From positions 1-64,000 of the forward strand of contig NZ_VCBL01000002.1 of assembly GCF_007896435.1 (NCBI RefSeq): a DNA stretch of 64,000 nucleotides. The letters run 5' to 3'. Below, piece after piece: positions 43,003 through 52,780 of this stretch. Numbering within the stretch: the first letter of the stretch is position 1; the number at the start of each line of letters is the position of its first letter. The notes below the pieces were generated by a model that was given only the letters and a program-made list of their open reading frames with translations, had not been told where the DNA came from and searched no databases. Position numbers and translations under genes: made by a program. Source of the DNA: Rummeliibacillus suwonensis (lineage in GTDB: Bacteria; Bacillota; Bacilli; Bacillales_A; Planococcaceae).

Positions 43003-44217
43003 CTAAGACAGACCTTTATGATTAAAATATTTTTTGTATTTACGATAGTAGTTTAAGCTATTCAAGGTTAGCTTGTACCAACGTTTAAAATTCATATCCT
43101 CTTTGTAAAATAAAGAATTTGTCGCTTTCCCTTCCTTGATAAGCTTACGGGCTTTTGCTTTTAACTCTTTATTTTGAGCGTATTTGAATAATACGCCATT
43201 TGGAATGATGCTCCATAAATGCTCATTGTTTGCATAAGTACAATCCTGAGAAATATGTAGCATGTGATCATCGGCAACATATTGCATCAAATTATAACCA
43301 GCAGCTGTTACATAATAACTGCTACGGCCATTACGTAGATTAATCTCAAATAATTTATACTGTCCATCGCGATAATCATACTTCATATCAAAGTTTGCGA
43401 TTCCTGTAAAACCTATATCTTCTAAGAAGAAACGAACTTGATCCATTAAGTCTTTATCGTAAGTAGTGATGATAGCTGCATAACTTCCTATACCTTCTGG
43501 CGAATGTTCTTCAAGAATAGGATTGCCTAAACACATTAGTTTCACTTGACCATCTGTTGCAACATATGCATTCAGTACGCGCATATATGAATCATCACCA
43601 GGGATGAACTCTTGAATGATTAAGTGATCTTTGTAAGATGAACTATAAATTGCTTTTAAAATAGCATCTTTTTCAGCCTCATCATGCGCTACGAATACTT
43701 TTTTCTTACCGGGGAATTGACATGCCCAATAGGCAACTGAATTAGATGCTTTAATAATGATTGGATAGTCAAATTTCACTTGGAAGTTTTCATATGTTTC
43801 ATACGTACAAGTATCTGTTTTAGGATAGCTAAAATTATATTTTTCACACATTTTATAGAAGTTTTCTTTCAATAAAATGCGGTCCATTAATGATTCATCG
43901 ATGTAAGGAACAGTGAAATATTGTTGAAGAGCTGGTTTGTTTTTAATAATGAGTTTGACATAATCATCGCCACATCCCATTAAAAGTAAGTCTTTATGGC
44001 TGTATTCCTTTGCTATTTTTTTCAATTCTTCTACAAAGTTTTCTTTTATATGGGGAACATGTTTAAAATGTAGAATATGACTGTTTTGTGTTGCTGTTAA
44101 ATGCGCTCGGCCAACTACGATTGCTTTAATGCCATATGCTTCATAAAAAGCACGTGCCATACCATATGCATTCATATCTGATCCTATTAGTATTGGTAAA
44201 AATGGTTGTTCTACCAT
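43003..44217 (-). CDS. ATP-grasp carboxylate-amine ligase, likely D-aspartate ligase
   Basis: A 404-residue ATP-grasp enzyme. ATP-binding parts are FDYPIIIKASNSVAYW and LIIQEFIPGDDSYMRV; the metal site is GIANFDMKYDYRDGQYKLFEINLRNGRSSYYVTAAGYN. Size and architecture fit the Asl family (Enterococcus faecium Aslfm and Lactococcus homologues), which attaches D-Asp through its beta-carboxyl to the L-Lys side chain of UDP-MurNAc-pentapeptide. The immediately following racemase supports this function. The basic C-terminus (KRWYKLTLNSLNYYRKYKKYFNHKG) may contact membrane. The ribosome site is weak. Function is inferred from context and family memory. Confidence 0.8.
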   Translation of the reverse strand: MVEQPFLPILIGSDMNAYGMARAFYEAYGIKAIVVGRAHLTATQNSHILHFKHVPHIKENFVEELKKIAKEYSHKDLLLMGCGDDYVKLIIKNKPALQQYFTVPYIDESLMDRILLKENFYKMCEKYNFSYPKTDTCTYETYENFQVKFDYPIIIKASNSVAYWACQFPGKKKVFVAHDEAEKDAILKAIYSSSYKDHLIIQEFIPGDDSYMRVLNAYVATDGQVKLMCLGNPILEEHSPEGIGSYAAIITTYDKDLMDQVRFFLEDIGFTGIANFDMKYDYRDGQYKLFEINLRNGRSSYYVTAAGYNLMQYVADDHMLHISQDCTYANNEHLWSIIPNGVLFKYAQNKELKAKARKLIKEGKATNSLFYKEDMNFKRWYKLTLNSLNYYRKYKKYFNHKGLS

Positions 44218-44359
44218 CTCTTATCATCTCGCTTATTTTGTACTTATTTTAATGCCATTAGTGTATCATATTTTAACTTTATAAACGAATAAACTCTTAG
44301 TTGATATAGCTTATTTTTATAAATTTTTGATTTATTTTAATCCAATGGCAATCGCTCAT

Positions 44360-45367
44360 TTACTTTTCAATCGCAATTGCTTGCGAACCCATATCTTTAT
44401 AGCTAGAGAAGAATTTTGTCGCATCATGTGCAACATAGCCATGCAATGGATCCATAACAATAACTTTACCATCTTCATATCCAGTGAGCACTACTACATG
44501 TAAATTGCGATACATTTTCGGTTTGCTATTGGTGCCCTCAATATACCAGCCTTCTTTTGTCTTTGGCTTTGAGAGATCTAGTGTTACCCACACCATCACA
44601 GGCATCCCTTGCTGCACTGTTTCTATTATTTTTTTTTGACTAGCACCTGTAAGATTGGTCACTTTTAAGTTTGTTTTATAATCCTTTGCTACTTTTCTTG
44701 CGACTTTTGTAATTACTGGTGCAAAAACATATGTCCCCGTCAATTCATTGCTAGGATCGCCTGCATACGCTTTATTCGGATCTGGACCGGTTCGTTTTCC
44801 GTCCTTTTCAATAATTGCTTTTGTGGGTAAATACTTCTTTGCCATCTTCATCTTTGAAAGATTTAAGCCATAATAGTTAAAGGAGGCTGTCATTGCAGTT
44901 ATTTCACAGCCATGAGGAAGTTGTGGATTTTGCAAAACGACAGGCACTTCAATCCTCTGATTTTCCTTTTGATAGTACGTTTCAAGTACTACATATGAAG
45001 TATCTTTTTGTACCTTTACTATTTTCGCCACACCACTTGAATTATTACTCATTGGGCTCGAATCACTCACGGATGATGGTACAAATAAATAACGTTTTCC
45101 CACTTCTAATCCTGCCAATGTCACTTGTCCCTCAGAATCACTGATAGCCGTCGTAACCAGTTGATCTGTATCCATATCTCTTACGGTAACTTTCATATCA
45201 GGAATAGGTTCTCTGCTTCCAAATGCAACAATCAGCACTTTTATCCCCTCGTCCATATCCTCATCTTTTGCTGGCAGTATATTTGTACAACCACTTGCAA
45301 TACTGGCAAAAAGCATTACAAAGCAAAAGAGGAGTAAATGCCAAGGCCATTTACTTCTCTTCAACAT
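44360..45367 (-). CDS. Lipoprotein with Ig-like domain and C39-like peptidase domain
   Basis: A 335-residue exported lipoprotein with signal peptide HLLLFCFVMLFASIASGC (lipid Cys27). Residues about 40-130 form a carboxypeptidase-regulatory-like beta domain (PIPDMKVTVRD, AISDSEGQVTLAGLEVGKRYLF). A C39-like papain-fold domain follows, with Cys154 (LPHGCEITAMT), His290 (NLHVVVLTGY) and Asp306 (VIVMDPLHG). Such proteins face the cell wall; an amidase or peptidase activity is plausible but unproven. It lies between the asparagine synthetase and ligase genes on the same strand, which links it by position to wall metabolism. Confidence 0.82.
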   Translation of the reverse strand: MLKRSKWPWHLLLFCFVMLFASIASGCTNILPAKDEDMDEGIKVLIVAFGSREPIPDMKVTVRDMDTDQLVTTAISDSEGQVTLAGLEVGKRYLFVPSSVSDSSPMSNNSSGVAKIVKVQKDTSYVVLETYYQKENQRIEVPVVLQNPQLPHGCEITAMTASFNYYGLNLSKMKMAKKYLPTKAIIEKDGKRTGPDPNKAYAGDPSNELTGTYVFAPVITKVARKVAKDYKTNLKVTNLTGASQKKIIETVQQGMPVMVWVTLDLSKPKTKEGWYIEGTNSKPKMYRNLHVVVLTGYEDGKVIVMDPLHGYVAHDATKFFSSYKDMGSQAIAIEK

Positions 45368-45400
45368 GTCGACAATCCCCTTTTTAAGCTAAAGGAATTA

Positions 45401-47227
45401 TTAGCCGAAATATTTTTTGTACCATACTAAGAACATGTAAATCGTCCATACCTTACGTTGATTTTTCGCTTTGCCTTCATAGTGATCAGTTAACAGTTTA
45501 ACAATAGCTTGTTGATCAAAGAATTGTGCGGCTTCAGCTGATTCAAATGTTTCTTTAATTTGATTGAAGTATTTATCTTCTTTTAACCAAAGACGAATAG
45601 GTACTGGGAATCCGATTTTTTTACGATGCGCCCATTCATCTGGTAATGCACGTTGAGATGCTTGACGAAATGCATATTTTGTATCGATTTCATTAACTCG
45701 ATAGTGAGAAGGTACTTTAGAAGCCACTTTCATCACTTCACGATCAAGGAATGGTACACGCAGTTCAATGGAATGAGCCATACTCATTTTGTCTGCTTTC
45801 AACAGAATATCATCCACTAACCATAGGTTTAAGTCTAAAATTTGTTTTTTAGTTAAATCATCTTCACCAGCTGCTTTTTTGTATATCGGCATCACAATAT
45901 CTGCCACAGATGGTGCATGATTATATTCATCCGTTAAGATCGCAGATGCTTCTTGTTCTTCAAATATATGTGCTTGTCCGATAAATGTTTGTTCAACTGG
46001 GAGACCACCACGCATCAAGAAGTGTTTTCCACGCATTTCAGGAAGTGTTTTTGCTATTTCTGCAATTGGGCGACGAATGAATTGTGGTACTTTTTTATAT
46101 TTACGCATAGCAGGAAGTTCATCATACTCCGCATAGCCGCCGAATAATTCATCAGCACCTTCACCAGAAAGAACGACTTTTACATGTTTACTAGCAAGCT
46201 CTGATAAGAAATACAATGGGACGATAGATGGATTGGAATGAGGTTCATCCATCATATACTGAATCTCATCTAATTTGTTGAAGCATACTTCAGGATCTAG
46301 CACTTCATTTACATTTTCGATCCCCAATTCTTTCGATAATTCTTTCGCATTATCAATTTCCGAAAAGTTTTGTGCACTAAAGCCGACTGAAAATGTTTTA
46401 TCAGGTTTCAATACAGAAGCTACATAACTTGAGTCAACCCCAGAAGATAGGAATGAACCTACTTGAACGTCAGGGTCAGAGAATTCATGAGCTTTAATAG
46501 ATTCACGAACAGTTGTATCGATTTCTTCTACAATTTCATCGAGTGAACGTTCTTCAGGATTGAATCTTGGTTCCCAATAACGAGTAATTTCTAATTTTCC
46601 ATCTTCATAGGTTAAATAATGGGCTGCTGGTAATTTAAATACGCCTTTAAAGAACGTTTCCTTCAACACTGGAAATTGGAAAGTTAAATATGGTTTTAAT
46701 GCTTTTTCATTTAATACTTTATCGAAATGTGGGTGTGGTAAAAAACTTTTAATTTCTGAGCCAAAGAATAATGTACCATTCATATGTGCATAGTAGAATG
46801 GCTTAATACCAAACATATCACGCGCAGCAAATAAACGTTTTCTGTTACGATCCCAAATAACAAACGCGAACATACCACGTAATTTTTGTACTAATTTTGT
46901 ACCGTATTCTTCATAACCATGAAGTAATATTTCACTATCTGTATCTGTTTTAAAAATATGACCTGCTGCAAGAAGGTCTTTTCTGATTTCTTTAAAATTA
47001 TAAATTTCACCGTTAAAGATCAATACTAATGATTGATCTTCGTTATAAAGAGGTTGGCTACCATTTGCCAAGTCAATAATACTTAGACGACGGAAGCCTA
47101 GAGCTGCAAGACCATCTGTAAACTTTCCAGCTGAATCTGGTCCACGGTGAATGATTTGGTTCATCATATTTTCTAACACCAAGTCCGGGTTTGAAACTTC
47201 ACCGATAAATCCTGTAAATCCACACAT
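45401..47227 (-). CDS. asnB: Asparagine synthetase (glutamine-hydrolysing)
   Basis: A 608-residue enzyme with an N-terminal glutaminase domain (catalytic Cys2 in MCGFTGFIG, IIHRGPDSAG, NGEIYN) and a C-terminal synthetase domain with the ATP site SFLSSGVDSSYVASVL and LSGEGADELFGGYAEY. It could make free asparagine. In Lactococcus and Enterococcus an AsnH paralogue amidates the D-Asp cross-bridge, and in B. subtilis AsnB amidates diaminopimelate. Its position upstream of the C39 lipoprotein and D-Asp ligase suggests a wall-amidating role here; that is inference. AGGAG lies 10 nt before the ATG. Confidence 0.9.
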   Translation of the reverse strand: MCGFTGFIGEVSNPDLVLENMMNQIIHRGPDSAGKFTDGLAALGFRRLSIIDLANGSQPLYNEDQSLVLIFNGEIYNFKEIRKDLLAAGHIFKTDTDSEILLHGYEEYGTKLVQKLRGMFAFVIWDRNRKRLFAARDMFGIKPFYYAHMNGTLFFGSEIKSFLPHPHFDKVLNEKALKPYLTFQFPVLKETFFKGVFKLPAAHYLTYEDGKLEITRYWEPRFNPEERSLDEIVEEIDTTVRESIKAHEFSDPDVQVGSFLSSGVDSSYVASVLKPDKTFSVGFSAQNFSEIDNAKELSKELGIENVNEVLDPEVCFNKLDEIQYMMDEPHSNPSIVPLYFLSELASKHVKVVLSGEGADELFGGYAEYDELPAMRKYKKVPQFIRRPIAEIAKTLPEMRGKHFLMRGGLPVEQTFIGQAHIFEEQEASAILTDEYNHAPSVADIVMPIYKKAAGEDDLTKKQILDLNLWLVDDILLKADKMSMAHSIELRVPFLDREVMKVASKVPSHYRVNEIDTKYAFRQASQRALPDEWAHRKKIGFPVPIRLWLKEDKYFNQIKETFESAEAAQFFDQQAIVKLLTDHYEGKAKNQRKVWTIYMFLVWYKKYFG

Positions 47228-47364
47228 ATATTTTATTCTCCTATCTCTATTTCATCTATTCCACTACACGTATGAGAATACCTATCATGGCACTCGATAT
47301 CTTTTGATTATACTCTTTTTTACTTGACTTATCTTAAAACATATCGCCACAGTATAGCAATCTG

Positions 47365-47517
47365 TTAATTTGTATGCCTTTTATATTCCTTTATCAATTC
47401 TTCTAATGGAACCTGATAAAGTTGTTTGCCGTTTATTTTGAATATACCTAGATTCATTAGATGTTGAATAACATGATCTTTTTTTCTTTCTTCAGCAGTT
47501 ACCTTCTGGTTGTTCAT
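47365..47517 (-). CDS. FbpA-like small basic protein
   Basis: MNNQKVTAEERKKDHVIQHLMNLGIFKINGKQLYQVPLEELIKEYKRHTN, 50 residues. The pattern (charged helix, GI[FY]K, QLY.[VL].L.EL..EYK) is that of the Fur-regulated basic protein FbpA family of Bacillales, which in B. subtilis helps regulate iron-sparing. No Fur box is obvious upstream, so iron control is unproven here. AAGGGG lies about 5-8 nt before the ATG. It lies between vanZ and asnB on the same strand. Confidence 0.72.
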   Translation of the reverse strand: MNNQKVTAEERKKDHVIQHLMNLGIFKINGKQLYQVPLEELIKEYKRHTN

Positions 47518-47568
47518 TGCATCCCCTTCTTACCTTACTGCTTAATGCTATTTTCCTCAATACATCAT

Positions 47569-48174
47569 CTAAAGGAATACTTTAAACTTTTCTTTCAATT
47601 TAGGTATTCGTTTTACTAGATGCTTGTAGACAACAAAACCGATAACGGCTCCTAATGTGTTTAGCCATAAATCATCTACATCTGTACTTCGAAATTGAGG
47701 AAGTTGCATTGTCTCGATAAACAAAGACAATCCCAGCCCAGTAAATAATACAAAGAAGAACTTCTCCATCTTACGCCATAATAGCGGTAGTAAAAAACCA
47801 ATTGGCATAAAGATTGCGATGTTACCGAGAAAGTTAATGAAAAACGGTTGCCATAAGTTTAGATAGTGTATGGCATTGTAAACATCCGTAAAAACACGAA
47901 ACAATCGAAAATTAATACCCAGTGAATCTAAATGATGAAGTCTCATGCCTGCATACTGAAGACTTACACCGTTTTTGGGGACAATCGTTTCATAAAACAG
48001 ACCAATCAAATAGACCCAAAACGCCATAATCCCAACTTCATGCCAACGATTATTTAGACCGACATCTCGTTTTTTCCGAGATTTAAAGCGCAAATACACA
48101 ACAAATGGAATTGCAATAATCATTACAATCATCATATCGAGTGTATATTGAAGTATATAGGACAACTTCGTCAC
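47569..48174 (-). CDS. VanZ family membrane protein
   Basis: A 201-residue membrane protein with about five helices. The VanZ signature is in NLWQPFFINFLGNIAIFMPIGFLLPLLW followed by GLSLFIETMQLPQFRSTDVDDLWLNTLGAVIGFVVYK (the Asp-Asp-Asn of the last helix pair is conserved). VanZ relatives can give low-level teicoplanin resistance, but most members have unknown functions. It starts with GTG 48174. Its neighbours are the FbpA-like and wall genes downstream. Confidence 0.88.
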   Translation of the reverse strand: MTKLSYILQYTLDMMIVMIIAIPFVVYLRFKSRKKRDVGLNNRWHEVGIMAFWVYLIGLFYETIVPKNGVSLQYAGMRLHHLDSLGINFRLFRVFTDVYNAIHYLNLWQPFFINFLGNIAIFMPIGFLLPLLWRKMEKFFFVLFTGLGLSLFIETMQLPQFRSTDVDDLWLNTLGAVIGFVVYKHLVKRIPKLKEKFKVFL

Positions 48175-48449
48175 TCATTTCTTCTTTCTACATAACAGGA
48201 CAAATTATATAACAATAAGTTGCAAAAAAACATTAAATTTCTTTTACAATCTTCTTTTATATACTGTCTTATCTAACTTCTACGATACCATATTCCATAC
48301 GACTACGTATCAAAACTATTTTACCTTTTCTTCAAAATCCATCCTAGAATATTCATCGATTTCTTTTTAAAAATAAGATGGAGTTCCAGCAGTAAGAAAC
48401 TTCCCACGCAAACAAAAGAAACTTAAAATTTGAACATCAACGATAATAT

Positions 48450-48495
48450 AAAAGAGCAATTTCATGTTTGTTTCTTCACATGAAGCTGCTCTTTA
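48450..48495. terminator. Terminator-like hairpin after the globin-coupled sensor gene
   Basis: AAAGAGCA and TTTCATGT pair with ACATGAA and TGCTCTTT (small internal bulges), with A/T-runs on both sides. The rest of the 350-bp gap 48175-48524 shows nothing. Confidence 0.75.
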
Positions 48496-48524
48496 TAAAC
48501 AAACAGTTCTATTTACTGAGAAAT

Positions 48525-50270
48525 CTAGTGTAAATATGGCTCTTTGGATGCAATAATAATTTCTTTTAATTTTGTTAACTTTTCAATGACAATGTTTGAA
48601 TACTTTTCAACATCAACTAAATATTCTTCTGCTAACTCTGCATTTCCGTCATTGTAAGCCTGCACTGCTTTTTTGGCTATTTCATGAACCTGTGCATGTG
48701 GTTCCTCTAATTCTTTAAATACAGGTTCATCACCAAGTAACTTTTTACCCTCTCCATAATACCATTTTCCAAGGCGGGATTCTTTGTATGATGCCACATC
48801 GTCAACTGTCATTTTCTCAAAGCCTAATAATAAATTATAAATACGCCATCTCCATAAAAGATGATCCGTGATCGTTAAAGAAATAATATCTTCCTGACTG
48901 ATGATGAAGTTTTTGGAAATCGTCTTTACACGGTATTCATTAATCATTTTGCTTAAATTATATATGGCTTGTCCTGTGTTATTTGAAATTTCTTTGCTTT
49001 TTTTCGCATTCTCTGCAATATTATAATTCTTAGCTGTTACCTCATTAGCAGCGACTTCTTGTTGCTGTGAAGCAGCAGCAATTTGTTCGATGCTAGCTCC
49101 TTGATGCTGTAAATTTTCATTTATTGCAGATAAAGTTGACGTAATTTCAGCTGTATCCTTTACGCCTTTTTGTAAATCTTCAGCAGTCTGAGTTGTATGT
49201 GTACTAATGTTTTTGGTGATCTCCAAAAGTTGTTGAATATCCTCATGAATCGATTGTACAGATGATTTGGTATTATCGGCTAATTTTCTGACTTCCTCTG
49301 CTACAACCGCAAAACCTTTGCCAGCTTCTCCAGCACGAGCTGCCTCTATTGATGCGTTTAACGCTAATAAATTGGTTTGTTCCGCAATGCCTTGTATAAA
49401 CTTAACTAATTGTGTGACATTATTGACTCTGCTTACTAATTCATTGACATTTGTTTTCACATTCTTATGCTCATGATTGGTTTCCTTCAAGGTTCCATTG
49501 ACTTGTTGCAAAGATTGAATTCCTTTGCTTAAATCTTCCAATGAAGTTTGAGTATCATTAGATATACTGAGTATTGAAGCAGATATTTCCTCGATATTTG
49601 CATTTAACTGTTCCATCGAGCCATTGGCTGAAATAACATCTTGTTTGTTCTGTTCTTCAAATTGAATCAATTTTTTCATCTGATCTAGTTGTGTATTATA
49701 TGCGATAATCCCCCCTAAACCATTAATAATGGAGCCAGCTTGTATTTCAACATATGTTTCAATAATAATTTGTTGATCGATACTGACAAGAGATTCATAA
49801 GCAAGAAGTACATCTAGCATTTTAAATCGGTCATGCTTATATTTTTCTGCAATCAATGGAATAATAGCCTGATTAACAAATGTATAGGCTGAAATCATCC
49901 AATCAGGCAGTACCCCTATTTTGGTATGAGCATAAGCTATTTTTCTACGAGCAAATATATATTGTAAATCTAATTTAGCCTCAAATAAGCTCTTAAAATA
50001 ACCGTCAAAGGTTCTTTTTAAACGATCTACATTTGAATGTTTCTCAATAATTTCTCTAAATTTATCATATGACAACAAATGGCTATAGAAGGTATCTAAG
50101 ATTTCTTCACTATGTGCTTCATATAAATCTCGTAAGTGCTGGACAGAAGCCCGATTAGTAGAAGATAATGCAAGAAAATCCAACTTCATTTGAAAGCGTT
50201 CATTTACACTAATATCAGATTCCAATTGTTCTGCAGAATATTGATAATGTTTTTTTGGTTTAACAAACAT
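48525..50270 (-). CDS. Globin-coupled chemoreceptor (HemAT-like) with C-terminal CZB domain
   Basis: A 581-residue soluble aerotaxis-type receptor with no membrane helices. Residues about 20-180 form a sensor globin with proximal His115 in [18 protein letters not shown]. Residues about 195-445 form a methyl-accepting signalling domain whose hairpin tip, [40 protein letters not shown], binds CheA/CheW. Residues about 462-570 resemble a chemoreceptor zinc-binding (CZB) domain: His470, GKWYYGEG, His525 and His529. The usual Cys of CZB is Ser498 here (ESRLGKW). B. subtilis HemAT lacks the third domain. The 346 bp upstream (50271-50616) are AT-rich without a recognised site. Confidence 0.88.
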   Translation of the reverse strand: MFVKPKKHYQYSAEQLESDISVNERFQMKLDFLALSSTNRASVQHLRDLYEAHSEEILDTFYSHLLSYDKFREIIEKHSNVDRLKRTFDGYFKSLFEAKLDLQYIFARRKIAYAHTKIGVLPDWMISAYTFVNQAIIPLIAEKYKHDRFKMLDVLLAYESLVSIDQQIIIETYVEIQAGSIINGLGGIIAYNTQLDQMKKLIQFEEQNKQDVISANGSMEQLNANIEEISASILSISNDTQTSLEDLSKGIQSLQQVNGTLKETNHEHKNVKTNVNELVSRVNNVTQLVKFIQGIAEQTNLLALNASIEAARAGEAGKGFAVVAEEVRKLADNTKSSVQSIHEDIQQLLEITKNISTHTTQTAEDLQKGVKDTAEITSTLSAINENLQHQGASIEQIAAASQQQEVAANEVTAKNYNIAENAKKSKEISNNTGQAIYNLSKMINEYRVKTISKNFIISQEDIISLTITDHLLWRWRIYNLLLGFEKMTVDDVASYKESRLGKWYYGEGKKLLGDEPVFKELEEPHAQVHEIAKKAVQAYNDGNAELAEEYLVDVEKYSNIVIEKLTKLKEIIIASKEPYLH

Positions 50271-50616
50271 AACTACTTACTCTCCTCATATAATTAGAAT
50301 TATTTATGGTATATCTTTATATTGTTAATAATTACTAAAAAAATTATTAAATTCCAAAATAAATTAAAAACGTTCGCATCCGTTTACCTCGCTCTTTTAT
50401 GTTTTACTTTTACATACATTTTCTGCATAAATAAAATTGCATACAGTAAAAAAGTCATGAATCCTGAAAAATAAATAGAATCTTGTAATCATTATAATAC
50501 ACAAATAGGTATTTACACACATTTTCATTTCAACCTTTTACACTTCGAATATAGTGTTAACATCTGAAAATTATAAAAAAAGTCAATTATATACTATATA
50601 TTTTATTTTTTTGCAA

Positions 50617-50644
50617 ATAAAAAAAGATCTTGCAGAACAAGATC
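50617..50644 (-). terminator. Terminator of the 62-residue membrane protein gene
   Basis: GATCTTG (50626-50632) pairs with CAAGATC (50638-50644). On the minus strand it is followed by TTTTTTTATT. Confidence 0.85.
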
Positions 50645-50668
50645 CTTCTTTTATATTGATAGTCATCG

Positions 50669-50857
50669 TTATCGTACTATAAATAGTAGTGCAGGTACAA
50701 AAGATAAAGTAAAAAATAATGCATACCAACATGAAACCCTCTTCAATGAGAAGGAAATTCTTTTTTTCTCAGCGTAAAATGCATCGAAGAAAATTGCGCA
50801 AACCATTGGAATGCTCATACACGCAATAGCAATTAAAAATATATCAGTATAATTCAT
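50669..50857 (-). CDS. 62-residue membrane protein of unknown function
   Basis: MNYTDIFLIAIACMSIPMVCAIFFDAFYAEKKRISFSLKRVSCWYALFFTLSFVPALLFIVR. Two hydrophobic helices (about 6-26 and 44-61) are joined by a basic loop, so both ends are probably outside. AAGGGGGAT precedes the ATG at a suitable distance, and a terminator follows. It has the appearance of a complete single-gene unit. I do not recognise a family. Confidence 0.7.
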   Translation of the reverse strand: MNYTDIFLIAIACMSIPMVCAIFFDAFYAEKKRISFSLKRVSCWYALFFTLSFVPALLFIVR

Positions 50858-51009
50858 CTGGCATCCCCCTTATGAATCTGTTTTTTAATTGTGACAACTT
50901 TATGACATTATGATACAACTCGTGGACACAATTTGTCAACAATTTGTTCATATTTTAGACACATTTATTTTGATCGTTATATTGCAAGGGGGTTATCTAC
51001 TTTTGAAGC

Positions 51010-51792
51010 CTAGGATGTAAAATCAATCAATGCCTCATTAAACTTCTTACGTTCTTCCCAGAAAGATCCGTGTCCACTATATTGAAATGGCATAAGTGTT
51101 GATCCTGCTATTTTATTATTTAAAATTTCTGCTTGTGAAAATGGGATCACTTTATCATGTACACCATGTACAATCAAAGTAGGAACAGATATCGTATGGA
51201 GTCCCGTTTCAATTTTTTCATCTCGAAGCGTTTTAATGATTGCTGCAGTAGACCAACTTGCGGCTTGCAATCCCATTTGAAAGAACCAATCAGAAAAGGG
51301 TTTCGTAATATATTGGAAAAAGAACGTATCTGCCACATCTCTTATCATATTAGGGCGATCATTATAGGTCTCTGTTAATAATCTTCTTGCCGTTTCTGCT
51401 GTAAAACCCGTCGGTGCAGCAGCAGCAATAAGAATAAGTTTAGAAACTCCATATCCTTCATATCTTGTCATGTAACGGAGAGCTATAGCTCCTCCTGTGG
51501 AATGTCCAACTAAAATAATATTGTTCAGATGAAGCGTAGAAATCACTGTAGCAATATCATCTGCCAATCGATCATAGTTATATCCATCCATTGGCTTATC
51601 TGATTGACCAAATCCTCTCCAGTCAATTCCTATACAGCGATACCCCGCTGCTGGAAGGACGTTAAACTGATATTCAAATTGCTGGTGATTTAACGGCCAT
51701 CCATGTAAAAACAAAATGGTCTTTTCTCCGGTTGGGTTAATATCCTCCACATATAGTCTGACGTCTTTTTCAACCGCTACATAATACCCCAA
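51010..51792 (-). CDS. Alpha/beta hydrolase (haloperoxidase-like)
   Basis: A 260-residue hydrolase with nucleophile Ser98 in VGHSTGGA and oxyanion region FLHGWPLNHQQFEYQ. The acid is probably in VHGVHDKVIPF and the catalytic His in YSGHGSFWEE. The family includes non-haem haloperoxidases and esterases; substrate is unknown. It starts with TTG 51792 after GGATGGTGA. No signal peptide is present. It is monocistronic as far as visible. Confidence 0.87.
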   Translation of the reverse strand: MGYYVAVEKDVRLYVEDINPTGEKTILFLHGWPLNHQQFEYQFNVLPAAGYRCIGIDWRGFGQSDKPMDGYNYDRLADDIATVISTLHLNNIILVGHSTGGAIALRYMTRYEGYGVSKLILIAAAAPTGFTAETARRLLTETYNDRPNMIRDVADTFFFQYITKPFSDWFFQMGLQAASWSTAAIIKTLRDEKIETGLHTISVPTLIVHGVHDKVIPFSQAEILNNKIAGSTLMPFQYSGHGSFWEERKKFNEALIDFTS

Positions 51793-51880
51793 TTTATGTC
51801 ACCATCCTTCGATTATCTCCTTCATAAAATATTCATATAAGATACGTATGGTGAATTCACTTCATAGCATTTTAAAAAGC

Positions 51881-51917
51881 AAAAAGAGTTATCCTTTATT
51901 TTAGGATAACTCTTTTT
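51881..51917. terminator. Terminator of ybaK
   Basis: AAAAAGAGTTATCC pairs with GGATAACTCTTTTT. It reads as a terminator on both strands and lies 30 bp after the ybaK stop. Confidence 0.9.
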
Positions 51918-51946
51918 GTTCAAGCTTCTTCATCTACATCATTATA

Positions 51947-52417
51947 CTATTGCCAACCTTTACATACGTCCACCCATTCCTGAGCATTCGAATAAATATA
52001 CACTTCTTCACAGCTAAGTTCAATTGCACTATTGCTACTGCCGCATGCAGGAAATACTGTTTCAAATCGTTTAAGTGATTCATCTAAAAAAACAGGAATA
52101 TTTTCTGGTATTCCAAATGGACAAACGCCTCCAATTGCATGACCTACTTGGTTTAATACTTCATCTGGCGACAGCATTCTTGCTTTTATACCAAATTTAT
52201 GCTTGAATTTTGCATTATCTATTTTTGCATCCCCTGCCGCCACTATTAAGATACAGCCTTGATCTCTTTTAAAAGCAAGCGTTTTTGCAATGCGCTCTGG
52301 TTTTACTCCTAATGCGTTTGCAGCGAGTTCAACTGTTGCGCTTGAAGCATCATATTCCAATATTTTATGATCCAATCCATATTTTTTGAAATGTTCTTTT
52401 ACTAATTCGATTGCCAT
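51947..52417 (-). CDS. ybaK: YbaK/ProX-type aminoacyl-tRNA deacylase
   Basis: A 156-residue member of the YbaK/EbsC family that hydrolyses misacylated tRNA such as Cys-tRNA(Pro). The family course is RIAKTLAFKRDQGCILIVAAGDAKIDNAKFKHKFG (with the substrate lysines), then GHAIGGVCPFGIP (the catalytic GXXXP-type loop), and PACGSSNSAIELSCEE. ATG 52417 is preferred because GGGGTGG lies just upstream; a GTG at 52426 falls inside that ribosome site. Confidence 0.9.
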   Translation of the reverse strand: MAIELVKEHFKKYGLDHKILEYDASSATVELAANALGVKPERIAKTLAFKRDQGCILIVAAGDAKIDNAKFKHKFGIKARMLSPDEVLNQVGHAIGGVCPFGIPENIPVFLDESLKRFETVFPACGSSNSAIELSCEEVYIYSNAQEWVDVCKGWQ

Positions 52418-52660
52418 TTTATCCACCCCATGAACTAATATTAATAGCTACCTACATATTAATAATAGATTATTCGAAATACATGACGTTCTGAATATCC
52501 AAAACTACAAATAAGCTTCGTTAAATCGAAACAGCACAAGGAAAATATATCTTCTTCTTCTTGTTATTTTTATAAATCATAGCCATTATATAGGAATTAT
52601 TAGTCTAATTATATATTCTTCTTACTAATTGTCAAACACTCATTCCTATTAAATCTTAAC

Positions 52661-52780
52661 ATAAAGTAAAACTTCTCTCAGTGAGGCTTACTTTATCTCA
52701 CATTGTGCGTTAGTTAAACCAATTGATCTTATACTATCCGTTGTTTCTCACTTATTTTCCTTTTAAATGGAGGAAACAGT
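52661..52780 (+). repeat. Decayed family A repeat, copy A14
   Basis: ATAAAGTAAAACTTC, then the altered first hairpin CAGTGAG.../CTCACATTG, GTTAGTTAAACCAATTGATC and a trace of the right half. The 810-bp gap between ybaK and cysK holds this, repeat B4 and no gene. Confidence 0.55.
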
